A stretch of DNA of 64,000 nucleotides from Cutaneotrichosporon cavernicola (GCF_030864355.1 NC_083393.1:2604001-2668000), one strand, 5' to 3'. Shown: positions 46,399 to 57,071, counted from the first letter of the stretch. The notes: a model not told the origin generated them from the sequence alone. Program-made: numbers and translations.

Positions 46399-47103
46399 CA
46401 CCAAGATGTTGAGGTTGTATCTTGTAGGCATGGGATTGGATAGCATAAGCTTCGCCTGGGAAGGACATTCATTCATCGCATGAATGACTTGGCTGGATTG
46501 CTCTCAGGACCAAGGCCCATCTCCGGTTCATGCAGATGGCGTGCTTCTCTGAGTCTTAAGCGGGGGGCCTTGCGGTACAACAACCCTATCCATCAGCCCA
46601 TTGTCCTTTGGTGACAGAAGTAGGCTGGGTTTCAAAGCTTGGCGGCGGCCCGCCAGTTGCTTCGCGATGGATCGATGTGGAATCTTGGGCATGGGACCAT
46701 CGTTCATTGGGCTACCGAGGCACCGAGGCGCATCGATAGCTACTCACCCACGTTCGTCCGTTGTCCTATGACACGATTGTCAGTTGCAGACGTACTTCCG
46801 CTGGCTCACAGAGGCTTCGGCGCACAGACCAGCCCACCCAGCCCTTGGCCCCGGTTGGGGCGTATCCTGTCCCCCTCAGTAATCTCCAATCTGGACACTC
46901 TTGCATCGCTGTTCTGTCTTATCGAGCAGCAGAGACGATGCTGTGGCGAACGAGGATGTGCAGACAGCAGAATGTCGAGCTTGACTTGAATGTAAGATAG
47001 CTGGCACTGATTACCACATTCCACCGTGAGAAAGTTGGGTGGGACCTCCACCTTCAGCGGCAAACAATCATCATCGTCATCTCTTCCAACATCCTCAATT
47101 GCT
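46399..47103. other. Spacer between XLF-like and Oca-like genes
   Basis: 705 bp; terminator of the upstream gene and promoter of the next. No gene recognised. Confidence 0.4.
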
Positions 47104-47882
47104 ATGACGACTCTCCAGCCGGCCCTGCAGCCTAGCAGCGTCAAGGCGCTGTCTCCGCCACCTGTTCTTGTGCCGCCGATCAACTTTGCGCTTGTAGCGC
47201 CAGGAGTGTACCGCTCTGGGCACCCAAACCGGCGCAATTTTAGCTTTCTCGCAAGGCTGGGGCTCAAGGCCGTGGTGTGAGTGGTCGAGTCTCTGGCGTG
47301 CTCTGCCGACGTTCACTCGGAGGTGCTTATGGTATCCATCCGGGACACGCTTGGCGTTCGGCAGCCGGCGTGCCTTCCCTCTAGCTCGCTTCGCTAACTC
47401 CCAGGTACGTCGAGAATGCGGACGAGTACCGCCGCGACGGTGCCGACTTTGTTCAACAACACGGCCTAGCACTGTACCGCTTCGACTTGAGCGATGAAGA
47501 GGTAACTATCGCTGCGCGCTTGACCTGACTCGCAGGCTTTGTTCTCGCCATCCGGTCGCAAGAAGCTGTTCGAGGCACTGAGTGTCCTGCTCGACACGCG
47601 CAACCACCCGTTGCTCGTCCACGACGACACGGGCAAAGCGGCGGTGACGCTCGTGTGCGCACTGATGCGCTGTTTCCAGCGATGGGCGCTGGCGGCTGTG
47701 TACGCGGAGGGTGACATGTTTGCTGGGGCTGGCGGGAGTGAGGGTGGCGGTGTGGGAAATGCAGGGCGCGAAGTACGTTTCAACCATCGGGCTGTCCCTG
47801 ACATCAGTTCATCGCCATGTTTGATCCTGCAAGAGTCGAGCTTGACCCCGCGCACACCCCGTCTTGGATCGTGGTGGGGTGA
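47104..47882 (+). CDS. Oca/Siw14-type protein-tyrosine phosphatase fold, catalytic residues lost
   Basis: Member of the plant/fungal atypical dual-specificity phosphatase family (Siw14, Oca1/2/4/6), which in its active members cleaves inositol pyrophosphates. Start MTTLQPALQPSSVKALSPPP (47104; an in-frame Met lies upstream at 47026). The family signature PPINFALVAPGVYRSGHPNR is followed by NFSFLARLGLKAVVYVENAD. Later exons carry LALYRFDLSDEE and LLDTRNHPLLVHDDTGKAAV, then LVCALMRCFQRWALAAVYAE. The active-site loop, HC-x5-R in active enzymes, reads HDDTGKAAVT: Cys and Arg are both absent, as in Oca2/4/6-type pseudophosphatases. Introns are 34-35 nt except the first (125 nt). The last exon ends SWIVVG. 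Confidence 0.83.
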
Positions 47883-48409
47883 CGATCTCTCTTTGTTTCG
47901 CGCGGGGGTTATCCCCACTCGGGGCGGAGTTACGAGCCGAGCGAAGGAGGCGAGGTGAGGGCGACACGTCGGTTTCGCCACCGTTGCCCGTCGGCTCCGC
48001 CCTGTGCACCACGCACGGACCACGGTACATGGCGTGGAGTGTCACATCGCGCGTCCGAGCGGTTGGCTGGCCGCAAGTTTTACATTGTTCACATGTTAAC
48101 TGGCACATCCAACCCTGGGGCCTAGTCACGCTCGGTCCTCTGCAACGCCTCTCCCCTCCCCTCGGCTCACCCTGTCGAGGCCACGAGCAATTGCGAGCAA
48201 AACGTCTTGCGAGCCTGCGACAAAGCATCGGGGAATCTCGTTGGCTCGGTGACTCTCGTGACTCGTCTCAGGCTGCGAAACTGCCAGCCACCTCGCTCTT
48301 AATCGCAGCTCAAACATTGCGGTTGCACCCGTTAACCCTCATACTCTCATCGCTCCGTTTAAACCGGCTCTCGTGTGAGGAAGCCAAGTCTCTCACCTCA
48401 TCTCCCACC
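47883..48409. other. Spacer before repeat-containing hypothetical gene
   Basis: 527 bp; the frame of the next gene is open upstream through this region, but codon use is poor and the first good start is at 48410. Probably promoter and leader. Confidence 0.4.
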
Positions 48410-49441
48410 ATGGAGCGCCTCACACTCCTCCCCATGCCCATGCCCATGTCCGTTCCCACAATTCACTACCCCGACTCGCCGAGGTCGCCAGCGCGGTCAT
48501 CACGTATGCTCCACTTCTCCAACAAGCGATCACTACCACTTCCCCAGCACCACGCCCATCGCAAGACGAGCGCCTTCAGCCGTCGCCAACACAACATCAG
48601 CGGGACACGACGTCAGCACAATGTCAGTGGGACGCGCCGCTGCAACAATGTCAGTGGGACGTACCCCCGCCACCGCAACGTTTCCAGTCCACCACCACCA
48701 TTGATCCACACCCACGTTCAGCACCCTCGGGGACGACACTCGTCGCTCATCAAGCCGTTCCTCGTCCGCGCACCGCGCACTCCTCCCTCATCCCCACTCG
48801 TCGCCAACACTCCCATGCTCCCGCCACCACCACGCCCATGGACGCCGCTCTCCATTGCCGACGACGCCGTATCGTTCCTCTCTGCTCGCCCCTGCTCGCC
48901 AGCGTTTACCAATGCGAACCCCAAATCGCAGCGGAGGACACTACGACACGCCGTCCGCTCGCTCCTTTCCAACATTATCCGGCGACAGCGCGAGGACATT
49001 GAGGAAGAGGACGATGGTGAGCCCCCATTGCGCGGGCTCACGAGTGGCGCGCCGCTGCGTCCGCACCGCTCCCCTGGTGCGGAGAGTTTCCACGCGACCT
49101 CGGGACGTGTTGCGCTCGAGCCAACGCGCTCCTCGTCTCCGCCAGTACGCATGAGCGGAATGGCTGTCGAGGACCACGACAACGACAGCCCGATCCCGCC
49201 GTATCTGATTCTGCGCCCGCGCACGCGCCGCCTACACGATCGGCTTGAGAGCCGGTTCTCAGACTCGAGTGAGGATTCGGAGAGCGACAACGTGTCGATC
49301 TTCAGCCTGAGCAAGCACGCAAAGCAGATCCACCCTCTCATGCGCGGCCGCAAGTGGAGCTCGGCGCCGAGCCTCAATCGCGGGCCGCTGCGCGCACTTA
49401 GTGTATCCCAGGGACGGCGAGGCAAATCGCTCGATCTGTAA
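48410..49441 (+). CDS. Hypothetical Ser/Arg/Pro-rich protein with NxSGT repeats
   Basis: Intronless frame of 343 codons from MERLTLLPMPMPMSVPTIHY, preceded by ccaccATGg. Near residues 55-95 there is a tandem repeat RRQHNISGT, RRQHNVSGT, RRCNNVSGT, then a diverged YPRHRNVSS; each N-x-S is also an N-glycosylation sequon. The rest is disordered: Pro-rich (LPPPPRPWTPLSIADDAVSF), an acidic patch (QREDIEEEDDGE), a conserved-looking SPIPPYLILRPRTRRLHDRL and an acidic Ser stretch (RFSDSSEDSESDNVSIFSLS), ending KSLDL. No signal peptide, membrane segment or known domain seen. Basic/Ser-rich character suggests a phospho-regulated cytoplasmic or nuclear protein, but that is a guess. Confidence 0.65.
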   Translation: MERLTLLPMPMPMSVPTIHYPDSPRSPARSSRMLHFSNKRSLPLPQHHAHRKTSAFSRRQHNISGTRRQHNVSGTRRCNNVSGTYPRHRNVSSPPPPLIHTHVQHPRGRHSSLIKPFLVRAPRTPPSSPLVANTPMLPPPPRPWTPLSIADDAVSFLSARPCSPAFTNANPKSQRRTLRHAVRSLLSNIIRRQREDIEEEDDGEPPLRGLTSGAPLRPHRSPGAESFHATSGRVALEPTRSSSPPVRMSGMAVEDHDNDSPIPPYLILRPRTRRLHDRLESRFSDSSEDSESDNVSIFSLSKHAKQIHPLMRGRKWSSAPSLNRGPLRALSVSQGRRGKSLDL

Positions 49442-51321
49442 CTGTGACCTTAGGACTTGTACGATGTAGCGTGTGTACAATCGATGGGAGTTGTCAGAGC
49501 GAAGCACTGGTGCGTCCAGCATGATCGCCACGGCGGATCGAGTGATATCTGCAACCGCATCGAAGCTTCGGGTAGCTGCGGCAGGCGCGAAACCACTGGT
49601 CGTCGTCTTCGCCTCCCGTTACTACGACAGACCACCTGATTGCATTATCATTGCGGCACGACAAAGCGCCCGATAAGAAGACAGGCGCGAGATCAACGGG
49701 ATCGGATCAGCCCGGGAATTCGCGGATCGGGGATTCTGGGTTAATGCTTTCCCACACAGCCCCACAGCCAACAGCCCACAGCCGATTGATCGCACAGTAC
49801 CTCTGCCTGCATATAGCAAAAATGGGGTGGGATCTGGGTGAGATATGGGAAGCGACGTATGACCGCGTGGTGCCAGATCACGTTGTTTGATCTTTGATTT
49901 GATCTTTGATCTTGCTTGGGTGTGGCACCTGGCACTAGCCAGCAGCCAGCGGAAGCGGGAGTGGTGATGATAGTGTGGAGGTTATATGGGAAGAGGGCAG
50001 AGAGGGAAGGTGAGAGCACATAGGGGGATTAGCTGGGGGGCAGTGTGTGAGAGAGGTCAGGCTATGAATTCCCTGAAATTATTACCCAATAGGTTTAGAA
50101 CAGGGTAAGAGACGAGAGGAATTTGAGTGCGCCACCCAAAACTGCCACTGCCGTTACACTGCCTGTAAGCTCCATATACCCGCCTAGTGCGTTGTTTGAT
50201 TCGGCAAAGGGGGTCACCAAACAGAGCCGCCTGTTGGGATAGGGCAAGCCCCAAGGCAACCTTCCCCCAGTCAACCTATCCCACCCAACTGCACCCAGGC
50301 AGGTTGAAATTCAGTCAAACCCTCCTGCCATACAACAGGCTACAGTCACCCATCACCTCGTACTACTCAACTCCCTCTCTAGTACAACCACATCCTCACC
50401 CAACCGCACCCTTCACCCAGTGAACTCCCACCTACCACCACCTACAAACTACCACCCACCAACACCCAACAACAACAAACACTAGCAACGTGAGTAACAC
50501 ATCCAACCACACTTCCCACACCCTGGTCACCATCCGTACACCCCTCCTCACTGCTCAAAAACTCTCATTCTCGCCCCGTTCACAATCTATCATCCACCTT
50601 CCTTCCCACCACCCAGCCGCACTGTTGTTGTTGTAACCCAGGCCCCGACGCGTGGCGACTGATTTCGTCCGGTGGAGGCCTGCATCCAGCACAACCATCA
50701 ACCCCTCCAATCCACTTGTCTGCACTCTCCCAGCACTCTGAGCAGTCCAGGGAGTGCAGGATAGACTCCCGCCGCCACAGCGGTATCCACCACAGGCAGC
50801 GACGCGCACCTTCCTTGTCATCCATCCACCTCATACATCATCCCACACACTTCTCTCTCGCACCTGACGCGTTCCCCCACCCTCTCAGTGTGCTGAGACG
50901 GTTCTGCATGTGCAGGCGGCGTGGATGCACCGCTTGGCACGCCCGCGTGATCCTCGAGGGGATGCCCACAGGCAGAGTTCTCGGGTAGGCCTCCCTATGG
51001 CGCCCGACTTCCAGAACCGTATTCCTGCCCCCCAGTTGGGGGTGGCCCACCTCCACCACCTTTGTACACCCAAACAATTGTCAACAACAACAACAACAAA
51101 TATCTCTCTCGCTCCCTTTCATTCGCGTTCCTCATCATCCACATCCACTCTCCATTCCACCGTGGTGCATAAACACTGACACGCAACTTCTCGTCTCATC
51201 CTAACCACCAAACCACCACTGCATACCCTTCACATTCAACCATCTCCATCCCCACTGCATCACTCTCCTCGCACCTTCTTCGAACCCACCGACCTCGTTT
51301 ACCTTCCTTTCACCACACAGA
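49442..51321. other. Long spacer and leader region upstream of Nhp6
   Basis: 1.88 kb without a recognisable gene. From about 50260 the plus strand becomes strikingly C/A- and pyrimidine-rich (CACCCA, ACAACAACAAC at 51081-51099) up to the Nhp6 start. A good donor (aacgtgagtaac, 50490) and an acceptor immediately before the start (ccacacag, 51320) would allow an 831-nt 5' UTR intron, as often found in highly expressed genes. Confidence 0.45.
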
Positions 51322-51714
51322 ATGCCGAAGGTTTCCGCCAAGGCCGAGAAGAAGACCACCAAGACCACCCGCGTCAAGAAGGACAAGAACAAGCCCAAGC
51401 GCGCACTTTCCGCGTACATGTTCTTCGTCCAGGACTGGCGTGAGCGTATCAAGTCCGAGAACCAGGACGCTGCCTTCGCCGACATTGGCCGCCTCCTCGG
51501 TGCCAAGTGGAAGGAGATGTCGCCCGCCGAGCGCAAGCCCTACGACGAGAAGGCTCACGCCGACAAGGACCGTGCTGCCAGAGAGAAGGCCGAGTACAAC
51601 GCTGCCAACGGCAAGAAGACTAAGAAGTCGGCCCCGAAGGCCGTGAGGTGAGCTCCTCCCCTTGATTCGTAGCTGACTGTTAGCGAGGACGACGAGGAGG
51701 AGGAGAGCGACTAG
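51322..51714 (+). CDS. NHP6: Nhp6-like HMG-box chromatin protein (118 aa)
   Basis: Abundant single-HMG-box protein that bends DNA and assists FACT and nucleosome remodelling. A basic N-terminal arm ([20 protein letters not shown]) precedes the box: [60 protein letters not shown]. This is the fungal Nhp6 type with Met/Phe intercalating residues. An intron (about 51650-51691, gtgagc to gctgactgttag) joins KAV-S to an acidic tail EDDEEEESD, longer than in yeast Nhp6 and more like animal HMGB. Stop at 51712-51714. Confidence 0.95.
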
Positions 51715-52548
51715 GCGTTGCGCCCCGCATCGAGTTTCCTCATCTTCCCGCTCTACCTTCGATACCCGCCTCCACACCCCTTCGTTCTGAGCACAGCCGA
51801 CCACCGCGGCGGCTCTGTTTTATAGTTGGCTTCGTTTGGTTTCTCTCCCTGCCCTTTTTCGACCGCGCCGTTGTTTGCCTCCGCAAGATTTCTGTCTTCG
51901 CGCGGCCTTATGCAGTGTATTCGAGCGTTCAGCGTTAGCGGTGCATGGGCCAGTGGGGGGTTGTTGCTCCGTATAAACTCTCCAGATCGCCGTCTGGAAT
52001 CAGTTCTGTTGTCAACTGAGGAGGCCCCAGACCAAACGCGAATCTGTGACGTAATGTTTGTCGTAGAATTGGGCTTGATCATGCTTTTCAAAGCGATTCA
52101 AAGGACGTTTGGTATGTCGACCATGGGCCATCTAGCGGGTCGGCTTGTATTGTGCATCGCGACTGAAATGCTCGTCTCCCGTCTGCATGTCAGCAATTGT
52201 CAGGACGTAGATATAGCCACTTGTCGGACTGTCGGCTTGTTGGTGGGCGTGGGACGCCCCGCGCTCCCAGCCAAACCCCTGTTGAGCGGAACCAAAAAAT
52301 AGGCTGGCGGATTCGGTGTATGGGAGGTACCTGAGGGTTGGGTTGACAGAGGGTGAGTGGTGGAATGGGTGTATGGGTGGGTGGATGGATGGATGGATGG
52401 GCGTGGCCGACATCAAGCAGAGACGTTCCTGCTGTTGCTCTTCATCTCTCGGACACGTCAACAGACGACTTTTGGCTTCATAGCCCACCGGCATACCCTC
52501 CGCCTCTGGCATTGCTTGCAGACGTTTGCACGCCCGCACGCTCGCACG
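51715..52548. other. Spacer between Nhp6 and the phosphotransferase gene
   Basis: 834 bp; Nhp6 3' UTR, then the promoter of the next gene. A GGAT tetranucleotide microsatellite lies at 52382-52399. No gene seen. Confidence 0.45.
52382..52399. repeat. (GGAT)n microsatellite
   Basis: Short run of tggatggatggatggatg-type tetramers embedded in a G/T-rich strand. Confidence 0.8.
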
Positions 52549-54252
52549 ATGCGCATCACTCCTGCCCAGTTCGAAGGACTCGACAAGTACAAGTACTCGA
52601 GCGTGGACAAGAGCATCCTCTCTCGCCGGGTGCTCACGCCATGGTGGAACTGGCTCATCACACTCTTCCCATATACTCTCGCCCCCAACGCGGTGAGTGG
52701 TCCGCCGTCGGCGTTGCCCCAGTTTGCAACCCCATCACACAACTCAGCTTTGCCCAGGCTCCACCGGTCACGCGTAACGTTGGAGCCGAGTGCTTTGTCT
52801 GTCTCGAATGTCCGTGCCAGTCTGTCCACTCCCAGTCGTCTCGGACGAGTAAATCAGACTGAAAGACGGGAAAGAACCGCATCCTCGGTGTCAAGGTGTG
52901 ACGTTGGATTGCCCGAGAGGCTGTAACCCCGGCCGCCTGGCTTCTTGGCGTTCGCGCTTCGTCTCTAACGCCAGATCACCTTCTTGGGCCTCTGCTTCGT
53001 GTTCGGCAATGTCCTCACACTGGCATACTTTGACATTGAGTATGAGGGCAAGGACCTGCCGCAGTGGGTATATGCGTCTTGGGCGTTCGGCCTCTTTGCG
53101 TACCAGAGTGAGTGTAGCTGACAATCTCACAAACAACAGATGCTCATGCCAGGCATGGACGCGATCGACGGCAAGCAGGCGCGGCGTCTCAACATGGGCA
53201 GCGCCCTTGGTGAGATGTTCGACCACGGCTGTGACGCGATCAACACATCGTTAGAAGTAGTGCTCGCATGCCACGCGCTCGGCCTTAACCGCTCGTGGTG
53301 GACCGTCGCGAGTGAGGTAGCCTCGCTCCTCAACTTTTACGCGTCGACGTTAGTGATATTTTTGTTTCGTTTGCTAACTGGCGCAGTTGGGAGGAGTACC
53401 ACACCGGTACGCTCTACCTGTCGGCGTTCTCCGGGCCAGTTGAAGGTATTGTCATGATCATCGTCATCTACATTATCACGGCCGTGCACCCGCTGCACCA
53501 GCACTTCTGGCAGCAGCCGCTCGTGTCGCTTCTTCCCGCGCACATCGGCGACAAGGCCGCGGCTGCGATCGACGCGGCGCTCAACCTCCCCGACAAGTAC
53601 TCACTCGCGTCGCTGCCCATCAACGTCGCGTTCATGATCTTTGGCGCCTTCGGCACCGCTGGCAACATGCTCAACGCGTATTACAACGTCATCGCTGCGC
53701 GCCACAGGGACAAGAAACCTATCGTCACCCCGCTCTTGGGTCTCCTCCCGTTTGGCGCGCACACCCTCATCCTCTGCGCATGGCTCCACGCCGAGCGTGT
53801 CGACGGCGTGTCCATCGTCCACGACGCCCGTCTCCTTCCCTTCCTCGGGTACTGGGGAATGGCCGCCGCTTACCAGGTCTCACAGCTCATCCTCGCGCAT
53901 GTTACCAAGTCGCCCTTCCCCTACTGGAACGGGATGATGGTGTACTCGCTTGCGTCCGCCATCGACGCCAACGCCCAGTGGCTTTTCGGAGTGTAAGTTA
54001 TCACGTAGCGATTCAGCTGACGTCAGCGAGCCGCTCGTGCAGTCGTCGCCAACGGCGTCCAACGTCTTCATCTGGATGTCCTTCTTTGTTGCGTTGTTCA
54101 ACTACGTCCGATTCGCCCGCGAGATCATCTGGCAGATCTGCGACTACACCGGCATGGCGTGCTTCACCGTCCGCCGCCGCGACAAGAGCGGGCGTTGGAT
54201 TGAGGCCGCTGAGATGATCCACCAAATCGAGGAGCTCCGCAAGACGCAGTAA
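52549..54252 (+). CDS. CPT1: sn-1,2-diacylglycerol choline/ethanolamine phosphotransferase
   Basis: Last step of the CDP-choline/CDP-ethanolamine (Kennedy) pathway, in ER/Golgi membranes. Start MRITPAQFEGLDKYKYSSVD at 52549. The N-terminal part has LSRRVLTPWWNWLITLFPYT and ITFLGLCFVFGNVLTLAYFD. The correct splice near 53108-53153 (A|gtgagt to catgccag) gives FAYQSMDAIDGKQARRLN, then MGSALGEMFDHGCDAINT. Together this is the complete CDP-alcohol phosphatidyltransferase signature D-G-x2-A-R-x8-G-x3-D-x3-D. Several hydrophobic helices follow (VEGIVMIIVIYIITAVHPLH; GLLPFGAHTLILCAWLHAER; WMSFFVALFNYVRFAREIIW). A 34-nt intron (53994-54027) separates LFGV from EPLVQSSPTA. The C-terminus ends EELRKTQ. 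Substrate preference (choline versus ethanolamine) cannot be told. Confidence 0.93.
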
Positions 54253-54632
54253 GCTTCTCAGCGCTGCTCCAGGGCAGAGGCTTGCCACTCGGACCGAGTG
54301 GTATACTTCTCTGGAGCGCGTCGGCGTCGTAGATCGAAGATCAGGCGCCAGCCTATGCGCCCGCCCGTGCGCCGGACGCCTCCATATATGTCCGTGCTGC
54401 GGTTATACCCGTAGACGCTTTGCTATGCAACGTGGTGCAGCTGACGAGTGTAGAGGGTAAGAGTTGATTCATGCTGTCAGGAACGAGCGTTGGAGAGGTT
54501 CGAGTCAGCTTAAGCTGCGGCAGACAGGACCAATGCCCTGCTGCGTCGAGCACCTCGCTGTTCACCACCTCTCCGACATTATCACGATGAGACTAGGACA
54601 TATGCATACTACTATACAGGACGGAAACTTCT
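54253..54632. other. Convergent 3' spacer, phosphotransferase / RPB12
   Basis: 380 bp shared by the 3' ends of two convergent genes. Nothing else seen. Confidence 0.5.
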
Positions 54633-55146
54633 CTACCGCGCCTCGAACTGGACCTGGTCGTCAGCTTGTGCTTATGGATGCCAAATCGTGTCTAGACGCA
54701 AGCTTCAACTTACAACTGCTCTGTCAGCTCGTGTCATTCAAGATAGCTGTCCAGAATCGACTCACTCTTGTGGGTACGCGGCTTGTACATGACACGGTGT
54801 CCGCACTCGCGGCAACGGATAAGCTCGCCCATCTTGATCGACGTCTTGTGTCCGCAGTCTGGTGTGAGTCTGAGTTTGGAGGGGGTTGAGGTTCTGATAC
54901 AGTGCACTGCGGCCAGAGCCGGCGCTAGCTGACGAGGATGAAGAATGAGCTATTGCGTTCGGAGCGCGCAACGAGGAGAAACAAGAGCGGATGGGTGGGA
55001 AGAGAGACAGGCGGCGACATGACGCATCATGAACGAGAGCACAACTCACCACCGCAGAGGTACTCGCTCGCCTCGGTGGGCTTGGGGGCATCGCGCTTGG
55101 GCATGTGCGACTCATCGGGACGCGACGACTGGTACGGGTTGCTCAT
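54633..55146 (-). CDS. RPB12: RNA polymerases I/II/III shared subunit Rpb12 (RPABC4), with predicted 2-nt micro-exon
   Basis: Small zinc subunit common to all three nuclear RNA polymerases. Exon 1 (55146-55050) gives MSNPYQSSRPDESHMPKRDA and PTEASEYLCG. Exon 2 (54858-54766) gives DCGHKTSIKMGELIRCRECG and HRVMYKPRTHK. The four zinc-binding Cys (C-x2-C..C-x2-C) are present. The last exon (54653-54633) encodes VQFEAR, the invariant terminus. Exon 2 cannot join exon 4 directly in frame. A 2-nt exon TT at 54714-54715, flanked by complete introns of 50 and 60 nt (gtgagt to gctgacagagcag; gtaagt to gctgacgaccag), restores RTHK-I-VQFEAR and a total of 70 residues, which I recall as the yeast protein's length. 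Alternative: skip the micro-exon and use an acceptor further left, inserting TDDQ. Confidence 0.9.
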
Positions 55147-55435
55147 TTTGGTGGATGCGGACGAGGGTGAGAGGTCTGAGACAGATAAGTGATGACGATG
55201 AGTTCGAGTTTGTTTGCGATCTTTTGAGTATTGGTACCTTCGAGGCTTTCGTTAGGTGGCAAATCTACTCAATCGGGGCATTACCTTTAAGCCCTAATAC
55301 CTCTCTTAATGCCTGTTCAAATTGCATTGGAAAAATATTCCGTGTGCTCGCTTATCACCAAAAGTTGAGGATTGAGACCTCCACTGGGACTGAAATCTTC
55401 GATCCTGCTACTCACCACCACAAACACCTCCGAAG
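55147..55435. promoter_or_regulatory. Divergent promoter, RPB12 / L1-domain gene
   Basis: 289 bp between the start codons of RPB12 and a ribosome-biogenesis gene. Shared control of two growth-linked genes is plausible but inferred. Confidence 0.5.
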
Positions 55436-56700
55436 ATGCCGCCCTCCACCGCTGCATCCAAGAAGATCAAGGCCAAGAAGGCCGCTGCGGCCCCGATTGA
55501 CGCCGCTCCGACCGGCTCGTTGCCCGCCGGCTTCAAGACCGATCAGGCGCGTAAGGCCGTCGACGCCCTGCTTGCGTACCAGGAGAAGGCGGCGGCTGAG
55601 CGTGAGCGAACAGAGCTTATTGCGCGCGACGAGCATGTTTGGCTCTCGATCAATACCAAGACGGGAAGCACGCGTAAGAAGCTCATGCCGGTCAAGATGT
55701 GAGTGGTTCTGGAGGGTCACAGGAGATGGCAGAAGATGTCGGTGAGATGGGACGGGGCCGTGATGGCGAGCTCCACAGAGTCATCCAAGGATGTTGGGCC
55801 AACAGCTTTTACGTTTCGAGGCATACCTGTTCTTCTCGTCCGACACCAGCTCCTGGTGAGATGTACTCTCTCCTTTGCGGGACCTCATACGACATGCTAA
55901 CACCACAGCCAGCTCCCCTTCCCGCCCCTCCCCCCACCACCCGCAACCTCCGTCTGCCTTATCACCAAGGACCCGCAGCGCGAGTACAAGGATCTGCTGG
56001 AGGAGAAGGGTATTAAGTTTGTGGACCGTGTCGTTGGCGTCGAGAAGCTTCGCGGAAAGTTCAAGCCGTTCGAGCCCCGCCGGCAACTGCGTAACGACCA
56101 CGACCTGTTCCTTGTCGACGACCGTGTGCTCCCCATGATGCCCAAGCTTCTCGGCAAGATGTTCTTCGAGGCCAAGAAGACGCCCATCCCCGTCAACGTG
56201 CTCCGCAAGGACCTCAAGGCCGAGCTTGGCCGCGCCATTGCCTGCACTTACTTCCACCCCTCGACCGGCACGTCTCAGTGAGTCCATAATTCAATTCATT
56301 GAATGGAACAATGGCTAACATTAGCTCCGTGCGGATAGCGACACCGAGCGTCACGACGGCTGAGGAGACGGTCGCCAACCTCCTCGCTGCCGCGCCTGCT
56401 GCGGCCGAGCTCGTCGGCGGATGGGACAACGTGCTGTCGGTCGGGATCAAGACGAGCACGTCGGTGCTCCTGCCTGTGTGGAACGCGCCCTTGACGGGCC
56501 GGTTCAAGAACACCGAGGACGAGATGGAAGTCGAGGAGCCCAAGCCCAAGGCTAAGGCTGTGGAGAAGCCCAAGGCCGCGGTGAAGGAGAAGGCCGCACC
56601 CGCGCTCAAGAAGAGCTCGACTGTCGGCTCGGGAGCCAAGAAGGCAAAGGCCGCGGTCGTCGGCTCGGCCAAGCCCAAGAGCAAGGCCAAGGCCAAGTAG
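55436..56700 (+). CDS. Ribosomal L1-domain ribosome-biogenesis protein (Utp30/Cic1-like)
   Basis: Nucleolar pre-ribosome assembly factor with a ribosomal-protein-L1 fold. Exon 1 has a Lys/Ala-rich N-terminus (MPPSTAASKKIKAKKAAAAP) and FKTDQARKAVDALLAYQEKA, with DEHVWLSINTKTGSTRKKLM. A large intron ending gctaacaccacag joins PVKI to QLPFPPLPPPPATSVCLITK and DPQREYKDLLEEKGIKFVDR. Then come GVEKLRGKFKPFEPRRQLRN, DHDLFLVDDRVLPMMPKLLG and KKTPIPVNVLRKDLKAELGR, the second half of the L1 fold. The last exon has ETVANLLAAAPAAAELVGGW, then a Lys/Pro/Ala-rich basic tail resembling histone H1. Which paralogue (Utp30 or Cic1) is not settled. Confidence 0.88.
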
Positions 56701-56982
56701 ATACCCATCCGTATAGAGGCTCGATTGGACCACCTATGTATGCATGCTTAGTGAGACGGCTGGAGGCATTTGTTGTGTGGCGACTGACCAGTCATCCACG
56801 GTTTTCCAGGTCTGATACCATCGCCGAAAGTCGTCCGTGCCAAGCAACTGCTCCCATCGGGGCCAGAGGTACTTGATACGGTCGAGAGCACTTGCACTTG
56901 GGGTCGAGAGCACTTGGAAACGCATCGTCCAAGTATTCGCGACTCACAAAAGGGAACCACAAATTCCGGTAATTGTCGATTA

Positions 56983-57071
56983 GTCCTCGTGGTGTAGTGG
57001 TTATCATACTCTCTTAGGGTTACATTAGTTTCTTATGGGAGTGGCCCCGCGTTCGAATCGCGGCGAGGACC
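56983..57071 (+). tRNA. tRNA-Pro(AGG), intron-containing
   Basis: Acceptor GTCCTCG/CGAGGAC, anticodon stem CTCTC/GGGAG, loop T-T-AGG-G-T with anticodon at 57016-57018, T arm CCGCG-TTCGAAT-CGCGG, discriminator C. A 16-nt intron (57020-57035) follows position 37. T-run at 57103-57106. The loop TTAGGGT is the usual one for Pro(AGG). Confidence 0.9.
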
